A DNA stretch of 64,000 bases, from positions 992,001-1,056,000 of the forward strand of contig NZ_JAPEMT010000003.1 in the NCBI RefSeq assembly GCF_026342435.1, written 5' to 3'. Under the pieces are notes generated by a model. The model ran no database searches. It was not told the DNA's origin and worked only from the letters and a program-made list of their open reading frames with translations. Both the position numbers and the translations under genes were made by a program. This stretch comes from Streptomyces sp. NBC_00237 (GTDB lineage Bacteria; Actinomycetota; Actinomycetes; Streptomycetales; Streptomycetaceae). Below are positions 18,601-26,622 of this stretch, in pieces. Every line of letters begins with the position of its first letter. Within the stretch, counting starts at the first letter, position 1.

Positions 18601-20589
18601 TCCGCCCCGGTGTGGCGCCCGGCCGTCGGCACCCTCGACTCGGCCGCCGCACCGGTTACCGACCCCGTATTGCTCTTCGCCGACGAACAGGGCACCGCCG
18701 CCCGGATTGCCGCGCACGCCTTCGAGGGCGAGGTGCTCACCGTCCGGGCCGGAGCCGCCTACGGCAGGGACGGCGATACCTGGACACTGCGCCCCGACTC
18801 CGAGGAGGACCACACCCGCCTCGTCGCCGACCTGCTGGCCGATGAGCGGCTGCCGGACCGGGTGCTGCACGCCTGGTCCACCGCACCCCTGCCCGCCGAA
18901 CGCGGCAAGGAACGCTTCGAATGCGCCCAACGCCACGGCCTGTACAGCCTGATCGCCCTGGTGAAGGCGTTCAGCGAACAGGGCGTCAGCAAGCCGCTGC
19001 AACTCGACCTGATCAGCGCGGGCGCCTACGCCGTCAGCCCGGCCGAGCCGGAACCCGCGGCCGAACTCGTTACGCTCGCCGTCGCCGCCCGGGTCATCGG
19101 CCAGGAGCACGGCAACATCGGCGCCCGGCACTTCGACCTGCCGGCCGCCGTGGACGAGCACTCGGTGCGCACTCTCGCCGCCGAACTGGCCGCCCACCGC
19201 CGCCCCGAGGTCGCCACCACCCTGCGCGGCGGCACCCGCTGGATCACCGACCTCGCCCCGGTACGCGCCGACTGGACCGCCAAGGCGGCCTCCCGGCTGC
19301 GCGAGGACGGCGTCTACCTCATCACCGGCGGCCTCGGCGAGATCGGCTCCACCCTCGCGCACTGGCTGCGCCGCGAGTGCCCCGGCGCCCGCCTGGCGCT
19401 GCTCACCCGCGACCCGCTCCCGGACCGCACGGAATGGGACGGCTGGCTGGAGACGCACGAGGACGACGACGCGACCTCGCTGCGCATCCAGCGGCTGCGG
19501 GCCCTGGAGAGCGAGGGCGACCAGCCCTTCCTGGTCCACGCGGACGTCGCCGACGAGAGCGCGCTGCGCGCTGCGGTGGACCGGGTGACCGCCCGCTTCG
19601 GCGCCCTGAACGGTGTCGTGCACGCGGCGGGACTGCCCAGCGAACAGTGGGACCGGGCGATCACCGCGGCGAGCGCCGAGCAGTGCCAGTGGCACTTCGC
19701 CTCCAAGGCGTACGGGCAGATCGCCCTGGAGAAGGTCCTGGCCGACCACGACGTGGACTTCGCCCTGCTGCTCTCCTCGCTGGCCGGAGTGCTCGGCGGG
19801 CTGCGGCTGCTCGGCTACGGCGCCGCCAACCACTTCATGGACGCGGCCGCCGAACGCGCCAACCGCGGCCTGGACCGCACGGTGTGGATCAGCGCCGCCT
19901 GGGACGTGTGGCAGCACCACCAGGACGAAAAGCGGGCGATCTCCGCGATCGGCCGCAGCATGGACGACAAGGCGATTCAGCCGGAGGAGGGCCTGGAGGC
20001 CGTCCGTCGGCTGCTGACGCTGCGCGACGTCTCCCACGTCGCCGTCTCCACCTGGGACATCGGGCACCGCCTGGACCAGTGGGTGCGCGACGAGCGGATC
20101 GCACGGCCGGCGGCGGGCACCGCCGCGACGGCGGCCGACGCCGAGGGACAGCAGGACGCGGACGACCTCGTCGGCCAGGTGGCACGCCTGGTGCGCGACG
20201 CGCTGGGTGCCGAGGAGATGCCGCTGGACGCGGACATCTTCGAATTCGGCGGCGACTCCCTGCTCATCGTGCGGCTCCTGTCGAACCTGCGCGAGCAGTT
20301 CTCGGTGGAGGTGCCGCTGGCGGACGTGCTTGGCGAGCCGACCCCCGGCGCGCTGGCCGCACTCGTCAAGGAACGGCTGGACGCCCGGGCCAGGACCGTG
20401 ACGGAGGCGGCCGACGCCCCGGCCGGGAGCGGCGAGGACGACATCGAGTCGCTGACGGCGCTGCTGGCCGCCCTCGACCCGGCCGACGCCGAACGCCTGC
20501 TGGCCGACGCCCAGCAGGACGACGACGGGGACCGGCACGACGAACAGCACCGCCAGGAAGACGAGCACCGCCAGGAACAGGAGCGCTGA
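15664..20589 (+). CDS. Type I modular polyketide synthase, KS-AT-KR-ACP
   Basis: A 1641-residue module. The ketosynthase (about 15-445) has the TACSTS Cys and both His motifs (EAHGTGT, NLGHL). The acyltransferase (about 590-920) has GQGTQHPGMG, GHSVGEY and SHAFHS; the HAFH motif indicates malonyl-CoA. A ketoreductase structural part and catalytic part (about 1000-1450) carry TGGLGEIG and the Ser/Tyr/Asn set SSLAG...GYGAANHF; the B-type LDD motif is absent. The ACP (about 1495-1570) has FGGDSLL. A final acidic/Gln-rich tail may dock to another protein. No DH, ER or TE domain is present. It would add one malonate unit and reduce the beta-ketone to a hydroxyl. GTG 15664 is preceded by AGGAGG. 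Confidence 0.95.
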   Translation: MTDRPYAAAADGADPDGRIAVVGLDCRVPGARDHHEFWRNLLAGTDQIRDVDEEQLVAAGVEPRTLADPRYVRRAATVEDTDLFDASFFYLSAREAERMDPQLRLFLQSSWKALEHSGHDSEQYEGRIGVFAGALSSTYLLHNVLTGEKGFGGSLPKLRQDLSALMGNDPNHLATRASYHLNLTGPSVSVQTACSTSLVAVHQAAQSLLGQECDVALAGGVALRFPQEAGYLHESDSIASATGTVRPFDAHADGTVFGNGVGVVVLKRLSDALADGDTVWAVLRGSAIGNDGADRVGYTAPGVTGQAAVLAEALAVADVDPATVSYLEAHGTGTRMGDPVELAAAAQSYQVDGAPPLTIGSVKANLGHLSTAAGIASLIKCVLMLYHRTLVPTPHFTEWNPQCEADGTRFRVGTETKPWQAPADGGPLRCAVTSTGMGGTTAHVVLEEAPRTDPAARPAAPAAPVVLLPLSAKSPAALERARQELADHLEAAAPVQDTPEVLDAAAQEDAPAQEEAPARPGDAAGKDAPEGLGDTALEDAAHTLATARRTFNHRAVITAPDRETAVRALRSGDPRFTHQDSGQPADRPVVLLFPGQGTQHPGMGQGWYEHLPVFRRVLDECAELLEPHLGLDLRDALYPRLREYTGTPYDLGRTRLTQPALFAVEYALARQWAAWGVRPAALAGHSVGEYVAATLAGVFTLPDALRVIAERGRLVDALPGGVMAAVMLPPAELAPYLEGNPDDPDDPTAGQVALAAVNEPAVCTVAGPKDAVRALTARLTADGVAHRKVVTSHAFHSAMMDPAVGPLTELLRGVRLRRPEIPFLSNRTGTWITDEQATDPAYWGGHLRETVRFADSLATVLDGEVPVFLEVGPGQTLATFTRRHPDRETGVPVVTSAARGRDAGADLTAVTAALGRLWAAGLPVDWRGYYAGRGRGRVPLPTYPFEGTRYWVEPGTGTLTGAGTAAGNGVRKLPLDQWFSAPVWRPAVGTLDSAAAPVTDPVLLFADEQGTAARIAAHAFEGEVLTVRAGAAYGRDGDTWTLRPDSEEDHTRLVADLLADERLPDRVLHAWSTAPLPAERGKERFECAQRHGLYSLIALVKAFSEQGVSKPLQLDLISAGAYAVSPAEPEPAAELVTLAVAARVIGQEHGNIGARHFDLPAAVDEHSVRTLAAELAAHRRPEVATTLRGGTRWITDLAPVRADWTAKAASRLREDGVYLITGGLGEIGSTLAHWLRRECPGARLALLTRDPLPDRTEWDGWLETHEDDDATSLRIQRLRALESEGDQPFLVHADVADESALRAAVDRVTARFGALNGVVHAAGLPSEQWDRAITAASAEQCQWHFASKAYGQIALEKVLADHDVDFALLLSSLAGVLGGLRLLGYGAANHFMDAAAERANRGLDRTVWISAAWDVWQHHQDEKRAISAIGRSMDDKAIQPEEGLEAVRRLLTLRDVSHVAVSTWDIGHRLDQWVRDERIARPAAGTAATAADAEGQQDADDLVGQVARLVRDALGAEEMPLDADIFEFGGDSLLIVRLLSNLREQFSVEVPLADVLGEPTPGALAALVKERLDARARTVTEAADAPAGSGEDDIESLTALLAALDPADAERLLADAQQDDDGDRHDEQHRQEDEHRQEQER

Positions 20590-20591
20590 CC

Positions 20592-21623
20592 GTGGACTTC
20601 AGCTTGATCTTCTTCTCCGGGGACGAGAAGAACAAATACCGTTTCGTACTCGACGCGGCCCGCTACGCCGACGAGAACGGCTTCACCGCGATCTGGACCC
20701 CGGAGCGGCACTTCCACCGGTTCGGCGGCCTCTACCCCAACCCCTCGGTGCTCGGCGCCGCCCTGGCCATGCACACCCAGCGCCTGCAGATCAGGGCGGG
20801 CAGCGTCATCCTGCCGCTGCACAGCCCGATCCGGGTCGCGGAGGAGTGGGCGGTGGTCGACAACCTCTCCCGTGGACGCGCCGGAATCGCCCTGGCCACC
20901 GGCTTCAGCCCGCTGGACTTCGCGATCAGGCCGGACGGCTGGACCGACCGCAGGCAGCGCACCTTCGACGCCGTGGGCGCCATCCGCGAGCTGTGGGAGG
21001 GTGCACCGGTCTACGTGCAGGACGGCCTGGGTAACCACGTGGAGGTGGAGCTGCACCCGCAGCCCGTCCAGCCCGAACTCCCCATCTGGCTCACCTGCAC
21101 CAAGAGCCCGGAGACCTTCGAGACGGCCGGCCGCCTCGGCTGCAACGTACTGACCGCGCTCATCGACATGACCAACGAGGAACTGGAGGAGAAGCTCGCC
21201 CTCTACTACAAGACCCTGGAGGACTACGGGCACGACCCGGAGAGCACCACGGTCACGCTGATGCTGCACACCTTCATCGGCACCGACCTGGAGGAGGTCA
21301 GGGAGACCGTCTGGCCGCCCTTCAGCGACTACCTGCGCTCCTTCTTCACCGTCATCGACTCGCAGAAGAAGAACCTCGCACCGGGCGCGGGCGTCCGCGA
21401 CATTTCCTCCGACGACCAGGACGAACTGATCAGGTTCGCCTTCGACAAGTACTTCGAGAAGGGTGCGCTGCTCGGCACCCCGGATTCCTGCGCGGCCGTG
21501 GTCGACCGCTTCGCCGGCATGGGCGTCAACGAGGTCGCCTGCCTGATCGACTTCGGGGTCGACGAGGACCTCGTCGTACAGAGCCTCAGCCACCTCAACG
21601 AGCTCCGGAGGCGCTACGCATGA
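20592..21623 (+). CDS. Luciferase-like (LLM) flavin-dependent monooxygenase
   Basis: A 343-residue TIM-barrel LLM enzyme of the subgroup found embedded in NRPS/PKS lines (MupA-like natural-product monooxygenases). Diagnostic are FIAIWTPERHFHRFGG-like residues (here AIWTPERHFHRFGGLYPNP), ALAMHTQRLQIRAGSVILPL, the RAGIALATGFSPLDF loop and VRDISSDDQDELI near the end. Family members use reduced flavin from a separate reductase and act on carrier-protein-bound intermediates, for example hydroxylation or Baeyer-Villiger-type insertion. Its place directly after the PKS ACP suggests it oxidises that ACP-bound intermediate. The GTG at 20592 lies 2 bp past the PKS stop, and the stop overlaps the next ATG. 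Confidence 0.9.
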   Translation: MDFSLIFFSGDEKNKYRFVLDAARYADENGFTAIWTPERHFHRFGGLYPNPSVLGAALAMHTQRLQIRAGSVILPLHSPIRVAEEWAVVDNLSRGRAGIALATGFSPLDFAIRPDGWTDRRQRTFDAVGAIRELWEGAPVYVQDGLGNHVEVELHPQPVQPELPIWLTCTKSPETFETAGRLGCNVLTALIDMTNEELEEKLALYYKTLEDYGHDPESTTVTLMLHTFIGTDLEEVRETVWPPFSDYLRSFFTVIDSQKKNLAPGAGVRDISSDDQDELIRFAFDKYFEKGALLGTPDSCAAVVDRFAGMGVNEVACLIDFGVDEDLVVQSLSHLNELRRRYA

Positions 21624-22993
21624 CCGCCGCCCCCTCCCGGGCCGGCCTCGCCGCCCGGATCGCCGCCCTCACCCCCGGCCAGCGGGCCCGCCTGCGCGAC
21701 CGAGTCAGCCGCCAAGTACCGTACGCACAGGCCCAGTTGACCCCGGGTCAGCACCGGCTGTGGCAGACCCAGCAGCGGCTGCCGGGCAGCGCGGTGGACG
21801 TGGTCTGCCAGGCCGTGCACCTCACCGGCGGCCCCGTGGAGCTCGACCTGCTCGCCGGGCGCGTCCGCGGCTTCGCGGACCGGCACGAGGCGTTGCGGAC
21901 CACTTTCGACGAGCACGGCAGCGGCATCAGGCCCGTGGTCCACGAGCACCTGCCGCCCCGGCTGGCCCGCACCCGCGTCACCGGAGCCGACGAGGCGCAC
22001 CGGCTGGCCCTGGAGCTGGCCGCCGAGCCGTTCGACCTGACGGCGGGACCGCTGCTGCGGGTCACCCTCGCCGAGGGGCCGACGCCCGACGAGTCCTGGC
22101 TGCTGGTCGTGGTGCACAACCTGGTCTTCGACGCGTGGTCCTTCGAACTGCTGCTGGACGAGCTGGCCCGCCCCGAGGACACCGCGCCCGCCGCCGCGCC
22201 CGCCTTCAGCGGCTTCGCCAGGGAACAGGGGAAGTGGCTCGAAGGCCCGGCGGGCCGGGAGGCCGCCGCGTACTGGGCCGGTGAGGCGGCCGACGCGCCG
22301 CCGCCGCTGCCCACCGACCGGCCGCGCCCCGCCGAAGGGACCCAACGCCGGGGCGGACGGGTGGAGTTCGCGGTGTCCCGCGCCGTCACCGAGGCGATCG
22401 CCGCGGCGGCGCAGCGCGAGGCGGCCACCGCGTACACCGGGTGGCTGGCCGTGGCCTGGGCCGCGCTGGCCGAGTTCGGCGGACGCCAGGACGTGCTGCT
22501 CGGCACGTTCACCGCGGGCCGCGACCGGCCCGACACGTCCGAGACGGTCGGCTACCTGCTCAACGTGCTGCCGGTGCGGCTGCGGGAGGCGGGCGACGGC
22601 TCGCACCGCGCCCGTACCCGCGCCGTCCGTACGGCCACCAGGGCCGCACTGAAGCACGCCGCTCACCCGGGCGAGCTGATCGCTGCGGACGCGGAGCGCC
22701 CCCGGGTGCCGGGCACCCACCCCCTCCTGGACGCGGTCTTCGTCTTCGACAACCTCGGGGAGGGCGGCCGGGAGATCCAGGGCGCTCGCGCGGACACCCT
22801 CGACCTGGACAAGGGCACCACCCGCTTCGACCTGACCCTGGCCGTCTACCCGGGCCCGGACGGCACGCGGGGCTGGCTGGAGTACGACGAGGAACTGTAC
22901 GACGAGGCCACCGCACGCCGCCTCGCCGAGCGGTTCACCGCACTGGCCGAGGCGTCGGCCGGGGCGCCGGACGGCGACGGGGGCCAGGAGTGA
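21620..22993 (+). CDS. Stand-alone condensation-domain protein with altered active site
   Basis: A 457-residue free NRPS condensation-type protein. It begins with a short helical region and then the LTPGQHRLWQTQQRLPG C1 motif, RHEALRTTF (C2) and the C3 active-site region. The expected HHxxxDG reads HNLVFDA at residues 166-172: the second, catalytic His is Asn and the final Gly is Ala. C4/C5 motifs are recognisable (GTFTAGRDRPD, VGYLLNVLPVRL). Either the protein is a structural or gatekeeping partner, or it catalyses a different transfer using the remaining His166. The start codon overlaps the monooxygenase stop (ATGA), and its own stop overlaps the next GTG. Confidence 0.85.
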   Translation: MTAAPSRAGLAARIAALTPGQRARLRDRVSRQVPYAQAQLTPGQHRLWQTQQRLPGSAVDVVCQAVHLTGGPVELDLLAGRVRGFADRHEALRTTFDEHGSGIRPVVHEHLPPRLARTRVTGADEAHRLALELAAEPFDLTAGPLLRVTLAEGPTPDESWLLVVVHNLVFDAWSFELLLDELARPEDTAPAAAPAFSGFAREQGKWLEGPAGREAAAYWAGEAADAPPPLPTDRPRPAEGTQRRGGRVEFAVSRAVTEAIAAAAQREAATAYTGWLAVAWAALAEFGGRQDVLLGTFTAGRDRPDTSETVGYLLNVLPVRLREAGDGSHRARTRAVRTATRAALKHAAHPGELIAADAERPRVPGTHPLLDAVFVFDNLGEGGREIQGARADTLDLDKGTTRFDLTLAVYPGPDGTRGWLEYDEELYDEATARRLAERFTALAEASAGAPDGDGGQE

Positions 22994-23976
22994 TCACCGC
23001 ACGGCTGAGCGCCCCCGCCTACGAACTGGGCGAGTACGCCGACCCGGTCACCGAGCTCCCTGAACTGCTCGCCGACCCCGAGGCGGCGGCCGAACTGACC
23101 TCGTCCGCCGCCGGGTTCGACACCTACCGCTGGTCGGACGCGCCGGTGGGGGAGCTGATGGCGGCCGCCGCCCAGCGCACCCTGGGCGAGGCCGGAGTGC
23201 CGGGCGACGAGGTCGACCTGGTGCTGCTGGCCACCGACTCGCTGCCGCGCGACCGCACCGCCCACCGGGACGTCGCCGAACTGCTCGCGGAGGCCGGGCT
23301 GTCCCGGGCCACCGCGAGCACGCTCGGCCTGATGGACTGTGCCACCGCCATGGCCGCCGTGGGCACCGCGGCCTCCCTGGTCAGGGACGGAAGCGCCCGC
23401 CACGTCCTGGTCGTCTCCGGCGACCTGGCCGACCATGCCACCGGCGGCGAACGGATCGTCGCGGGCGGTGCGGCCATCGCGAGCGACGCCGCGGCCACCG
23501 CCCTGGTGTCGGCCACCGCGGCCGGGCTGCCGGTGCTGGGCATGGCCCACCACGCGGCCCAGGGCCCCGCCCAGGGGCAGTCCCCGCGGCAGCAACTGGC
23601 GGCCAGGATCGCCGCGTACCGCGAACTGTTCACCCGCCTGGAGCACCGCCACCCCTTCCGGCCCGACGAGGTACGGGCCGTCCTGTCCAGCAACTTCGCG
23701 CGCAACGTGCTGGAGACCTACCTCTCCGACGTCGGCTACGGCAGCGCCGCGCTGGCCCTGGGCAACGTCGGCCGGATCGCGCACTGCCTGGGCAGCGACC
23801 CGCTGATCAACCTCGCCGACCGGCTCGCGGAGGCGAAGACCGGCGGACCGGCGGCGGAGGACCGCGCCGAGGACCGGCTGGTCCTCCTCGGCGCGGGCAT
23901 CTCCCACCTGGCGGCCGTACTGCTGGGCGCACGCCCGCTGCCCGCGGTGGGACCGGACGGGGAGGGAGTGGGGTGA
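22990..23976 (+). CDS. KAS III-like acyl transferase/condensing enzyme, copy 1
   Basis: A 328-residue thiolase-fold protein of the FabH/KAS III family. The nucleophile Cys117 lies in GLMDCATAMAAV. The position normally holding the HQAN His motif reads VLSSNFARN, with no His, and the Asn loop is replaced by GRIAHCLGSDPLINL, which carries a His that may take over. Such triad-altered KAS III proteins in biosynthetic clusters can form esters or amides, or transfer acyl groups without decarboxylative condensation; here that is an inference. It overlaps both neighbours through GTGA junctions and sits beside a second, related copy and a free carrier protein. Confidence 0.85.
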   Translation: MITARLSAPAYELGEYADPVTELPELLADPEAAAELTSSAAGFDTYRWSDAPVGELMAAAAQRTLGEAGVPGDEVDLVLLATDSLPRDRTAHRDVAELLAEAGLSRATASTLGLMDCATAMAAVGTAASLVRDGSARHVLVVSGDLADHATGGERIVAGGAAIASDAAATALVSATAAGLPVLGMAHHAAQGPAQGQSPRQQLAARIAAYRELFTRLEHRHPFRPDEVRAVLSSNFARNVLETYLSDVGYGSAALALGNVGRIAHCLGSDPLINLADRLAEAKTGGPAAEDRAEDRLVLLGAGISHLAAVLLGARPLPAVGPDGEGVG

Positions 23977-24971
23977 GCGCCGCGACGGCGGCCTATGTGC
24001 ACGGCTGCGCCGCGCAGTTGGGCGCCATCCGCAGAAAGGTCGCCGAACTCCCCGAGTACGCGGCCGGGCCACCCGACCCCGCCACCGGCTTCGTCGAGTA
24101 CCGGGAGGCCGAGGGCGACGTCCTCGGCCTTATCGGCCCGGCCGCACGAGGAGCCCTGGAGGCTGCCGGGACGGACCCGGCGGCCGTGGACACCGTGCTG
24201 CTCGCCACCGAGTCGCTGTCCGCCGACGGCCCGCCGGGCCGGCCTGCCGCCGGTCCCTCCGCTCACCCGTCCGGCGGCCCGTCCCGGCAGGCCGTCATGG
24301 AGCTGCTGGGCGGCCTCGGGCTGCGCCGCGCCTACCCGTTGATGCTGGGCCTGGCCGACTGCTCCACCGCCGTCGCCGCACTCGACGTCGCGGCGTCCCT
24401 GGTGAGGTCCGGCACCTCCGGCACGGTCCTGGTGGTCTCCGGCGACCTGGTGCGCACGGTACTGCCGGGCGGCAGGGTGGTGCTGGGCGGCACGGCGGTC
24501 GCGGGCGACGGGGCCGCTGCTGCCGTGGTCTCGGCACGGCGGCACGGCTGGGAGATGCTCGGCGGAGCCCGCCGGATCGCCCACGAAACCTTCGAGCCGG
24601 TAGCGCCAGGACGCCGCTTGGCCGCTCAACTCGCTTCCTACCAAGGGGTGTTCGCCGACCTGTGGGAGACCACGGGGCTGACCGCCCGAGAACTGGGAGC
24701 TGGCGCAGTGCTGCCCAGCAACCTCTCCAGGGACACCCTGCGGATGTTCCTGGGCGAGGCCGGAATCACCGAACAGCAGCTGTACCTGGACAACGTCCCG
24801 CGCACCGCGCACTGTCTGGGCAGCGACCCACTGATCAATCTCGCCGACCGTACGGCCGGGGGCGACTCGTCGTCCCCCGTCGTACTTCTGGGGTCGAGCG
24901 CGGCGCACGTCGCCGCGGTACTGCTACGACCCGTGACGCCCCCTGGAGGAACGAACGCATGCCGACGGTAG
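23973..24971 (+). CDS. KAS III-like acyl transferase/condensing enzyme, copy 2
   Basis: A 332-residue paralogue of the preceding gene. Cys130 lies in GLADCSTAVAAL. The HQAN-equivalent reads AVLPSNLSRD, and the C-terminal block RTAHCLGSDPLINLADR is nearly identical to copy 1, so the pair probably arose by duplication and may act as a heterodimer. An insertion of about 15 residues rich in Pro/Ser/Gly (residues 86-104) is specific to this copy. Both copies keep the nucleophilic Cys, so neither is an obvious chain-length-factor-type partner. The GTG start at 23973 overlaps the stop of copy 1, and its 3' end overlaps the carrier protein by 13 bp. Confidence 0.85.
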   Translation: MSAATAAYVHGCAAQLGAIRRKVAELPEYAAGPPDPATGFVEYREAEGDVLGLIGPAARGALEAAGTDPAAVDTVLLATESLSADGPPGRPAAGPSAHPSGGPSRQAVMELLGGLGLRRAYPLMLGLADCSTAVAALDVAASLVRSGTSGTVLVVSGDLVRTVLPGGRVVLGGTAVAGDGAAAAVVSARRHGWEMLGGARRIAHETFEPVAPGRRLAAQLASYQGVFADLWETTGLTARELGAGAVLPSNLSRDTLRMFLGEAGITEQQLYLDNVPRTAHCLGSDPLINLADRTAGGDSSSPVVLLGSSAAHVAAVLLRPVTPPGGTNACRR

Positions 24972-25219
24972 AGCAGAGGGTCGCCGGAATCTGGCGGGAG
25001 ATCCTGGACCTGAACACCGAGAAGGACCTCGGCCCCGAGGACGACTTCTTCGGCCTGGGCGGCACGTCCCTCCAGGCGATGAACCTGGTGCAGAGGCTGC
25101 GCGAGGAGTTCGACGCCCCGGTCGCCCTGAGCGCACTGCTGGTCGACGCCTCGCTGCGGGCCGTCGGTGCCGCGGTGAAGGCCGCGGGGCCCGGAGACCT
25201 GGAGGCCGCCCGGCCGTGA
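24959..25219 (+). CDS. Free-standing carrier protein (ACP/PCP)
   Basis: An 86-residue carrier protein: a four-helix sequence with the phosphopantetheine attachment motif DDFFGLGGTSLQAMNLV (Ser about residue 37). GGTS is the form usual in peptidyl carriers. The ATG at 24959 has GGAGGA 8-13 nt upstream, which fixes the start inside the 3' end of the KAS III gene. It needs activation by a phosphopantetheinyl transferase, and none is seen in the window. Placed after the two KAS III-like genes, it is the likely donor or acceptor for them. The stop overlaps the transporter GTG. Confidence 0.92.
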   Translation: MPTVEQRVAGIWREILDLNTEKDLGPEDDFFGLGGTSLQAMNLVQRLREEFDAPVALSALLVDASLRAVGAAVKAAGPGDLEAARP

Positions 25220-26622
25220 AGATCCAGTCGGTTGCCGCGCTGCGGCAACTCCCCTTGCGCACCCGGGCGGTGATGGGTGCCAACGTGATCAGTTCGGTGG
25301 GCACCGGGCTGGTCCAGCCCTTTCTGGTCCTGTACCTGACCCGGGTGCGCGGGCTGCCCGTGGGCACCGCCACCGCAGTCATCTCGGTGATCGCGGTGGC
25401 CTCACTGCTGGGCGGCCTGCTGGCCGGACGGCTGGCCGACAACCACTCGCTGCGCGGCACGGCCGCCGCGGCGATGGGTGCCGCGGCCCTGGGCACCGCC
25501 TCCTTCGCCCTGGTCACCGAGGTCTGGGGTGCGGTGCTCGCCGGGCTGGTCTACGGACTGGCGTACGGAGCGATGCTCTCCGTGTGGAGCACCGCCATCG
25601 CCCGGAGCACGGAGGGCGAGACCCGCTCCACCGCCTTCGGGCTGCAGTTCGTCGGGCTCAACGCGGGCGTGGGAATCGGCGGCGTACTCGGCGGGCTCCT
25701 CGCCTCCACCGCGGATCCGGCCCGTTTCCAACTGCTGTACTTCTGCGACGCGTTGTCCTTCGTACTGGCCGGAGCCGCCCTCGTCCTCGCGCTGGGACGG
25801 CAGCCGAAGGGGACGGCGGTGGCCGGGGCGGAGCCCGGTTCAGGGTCCCGCGGCTACGGCGTCGTCCTCAAGGACCGCGCGCTGCTCAAGGTACTGGCCC
25901 TCACGGTCGTCCTGATGGTGGTGGGGTACGGACAGCTGGAGTCCAGCATTCCGGGGCTGGTGGCGGTGGGCGGCATGGACGCCCGGATCATGGCGTGGGC
26001 GTTCGTGGCCAACACGTGCTGCGTCGTGCTGATCCAGTTCACGGCGGTGACCCGGATCTCCCGGTCCAGGCCCGCCGTCCTGCTCGCCGGGACCTCCGGC
26101 AGCTGGGCCGGGTGCTGGCTGCTCCTCCTGCTGGCCACCACGAGCGACGGCACGGCGGCGCAGGCCACGCTGACGATCGCCGCGCTGGCGGTGTTCGCGG
26201 TCGGGGAGGCACTGCTGGCCGTGGCGCTGCCCACCCTGGTCAACACCCTCGCCGACGACCGGGTGCGCGGCCGGTACAACGGCGCCTACTCCGCGGCCAT
26301 GTCCACGGGCGTGATCCTGGGCCCGCTGCTGGGAGGCTGGCTGCTCACCGGCGGACAGCCCTGGCTGCTGTCCGTGGTCATGGGCGCGGGCTGCCTGGCG
26401 TGCATCGGGGCGGCGCTGCGATGGGGGCGGCCCGGCCCGCCGGAGGACGGCGCACGGCCCGCGGTACCGCTCGCCTTCGAGGACCCGGCCGTGCCGGACG
26501 TCCTGGAAGCCCCGGCGGTACCGGGCGCCCCCGGGAACCCGACCGTGCCCGGCGCACTCGGGAACAGCGATCAGTACCTGAACGACGACCGGCCGCAGCG
26601 GCTGGGATCCGGAGGTGTGTGA
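25216..26622 (+). CDS. MFS efflux transporter
   Basis: A 468-residue major facilitator superfamily protein with about 12 hydrophobic segments between residues 15 and 405. The loop GGLLAGRLADNHSLRG after helix 2 matches the GxLaDrxGrr signature of drug exporters. A C-terminal cytoplasmic tail of about 60 residues, rich in Pro and Ala with a repeated P-G-A/P-x-V pattern, is unusual. Located inside the cluster and translationally coupled at both ends, it is the likely exporter of the product and a self-protection component. The direction of transport is inferred from context. Confidence 0.9.
   Translation: MKIQSVAALRQLPLRTRAVMGANVISSVGTGLVQPFLVLYLTRVRGLPVGTATAVISVIAVASLLGGLLAGRLADNHSLRGTAAAAMGAAALGTASFALVTEVWGAVLAGLVYGLAYGAMLSVWSTAIARSTEGETRSTAFGLQFVGLNAGVGIGGVLGGLLASTADPARFQLLYFCDALSFVLAGAALVLALGRQPKGTAVAGAEPGSGSRGYGVVLKDRALLKVLALTVVLMVVGYGQLESSIPGLVAVGGMDARIMAWAFVANTCCVVLIQFTAVTRISRSRPAVLLAGTSGSWAGCWLLLLLATTSDGTAAQATLTIAALAVFAVGEALLAVALPTLVNTLADDRVRGRYNGAYSAAMSTGVILGPLLGGWLLTGGQPWLLSVVMGAGCLACIGAALRWGRPGPPEDGARPAVPLAFEDPAVPDVLEAPAVPGAPGNPTVPGALGNSDQYLNDDRPQRLGSGGV

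Noticed and set aside
15505..20568. Very long open frame antisense to the PKS gene
   Set aside because: It mirrors the PKS codons (third-position GC bias leaves long antisense frames), has no recognisable domain, and lies opposite a complete, motif-rich module.
15664..20589. A dehydratase or enoylreductase domain in the PKS module
   Set aside because: The interval between AT and KR reads as the KR structural subdomain; no HxxxGxxxxP (DH) or ER nucleotide-binding motif was found.
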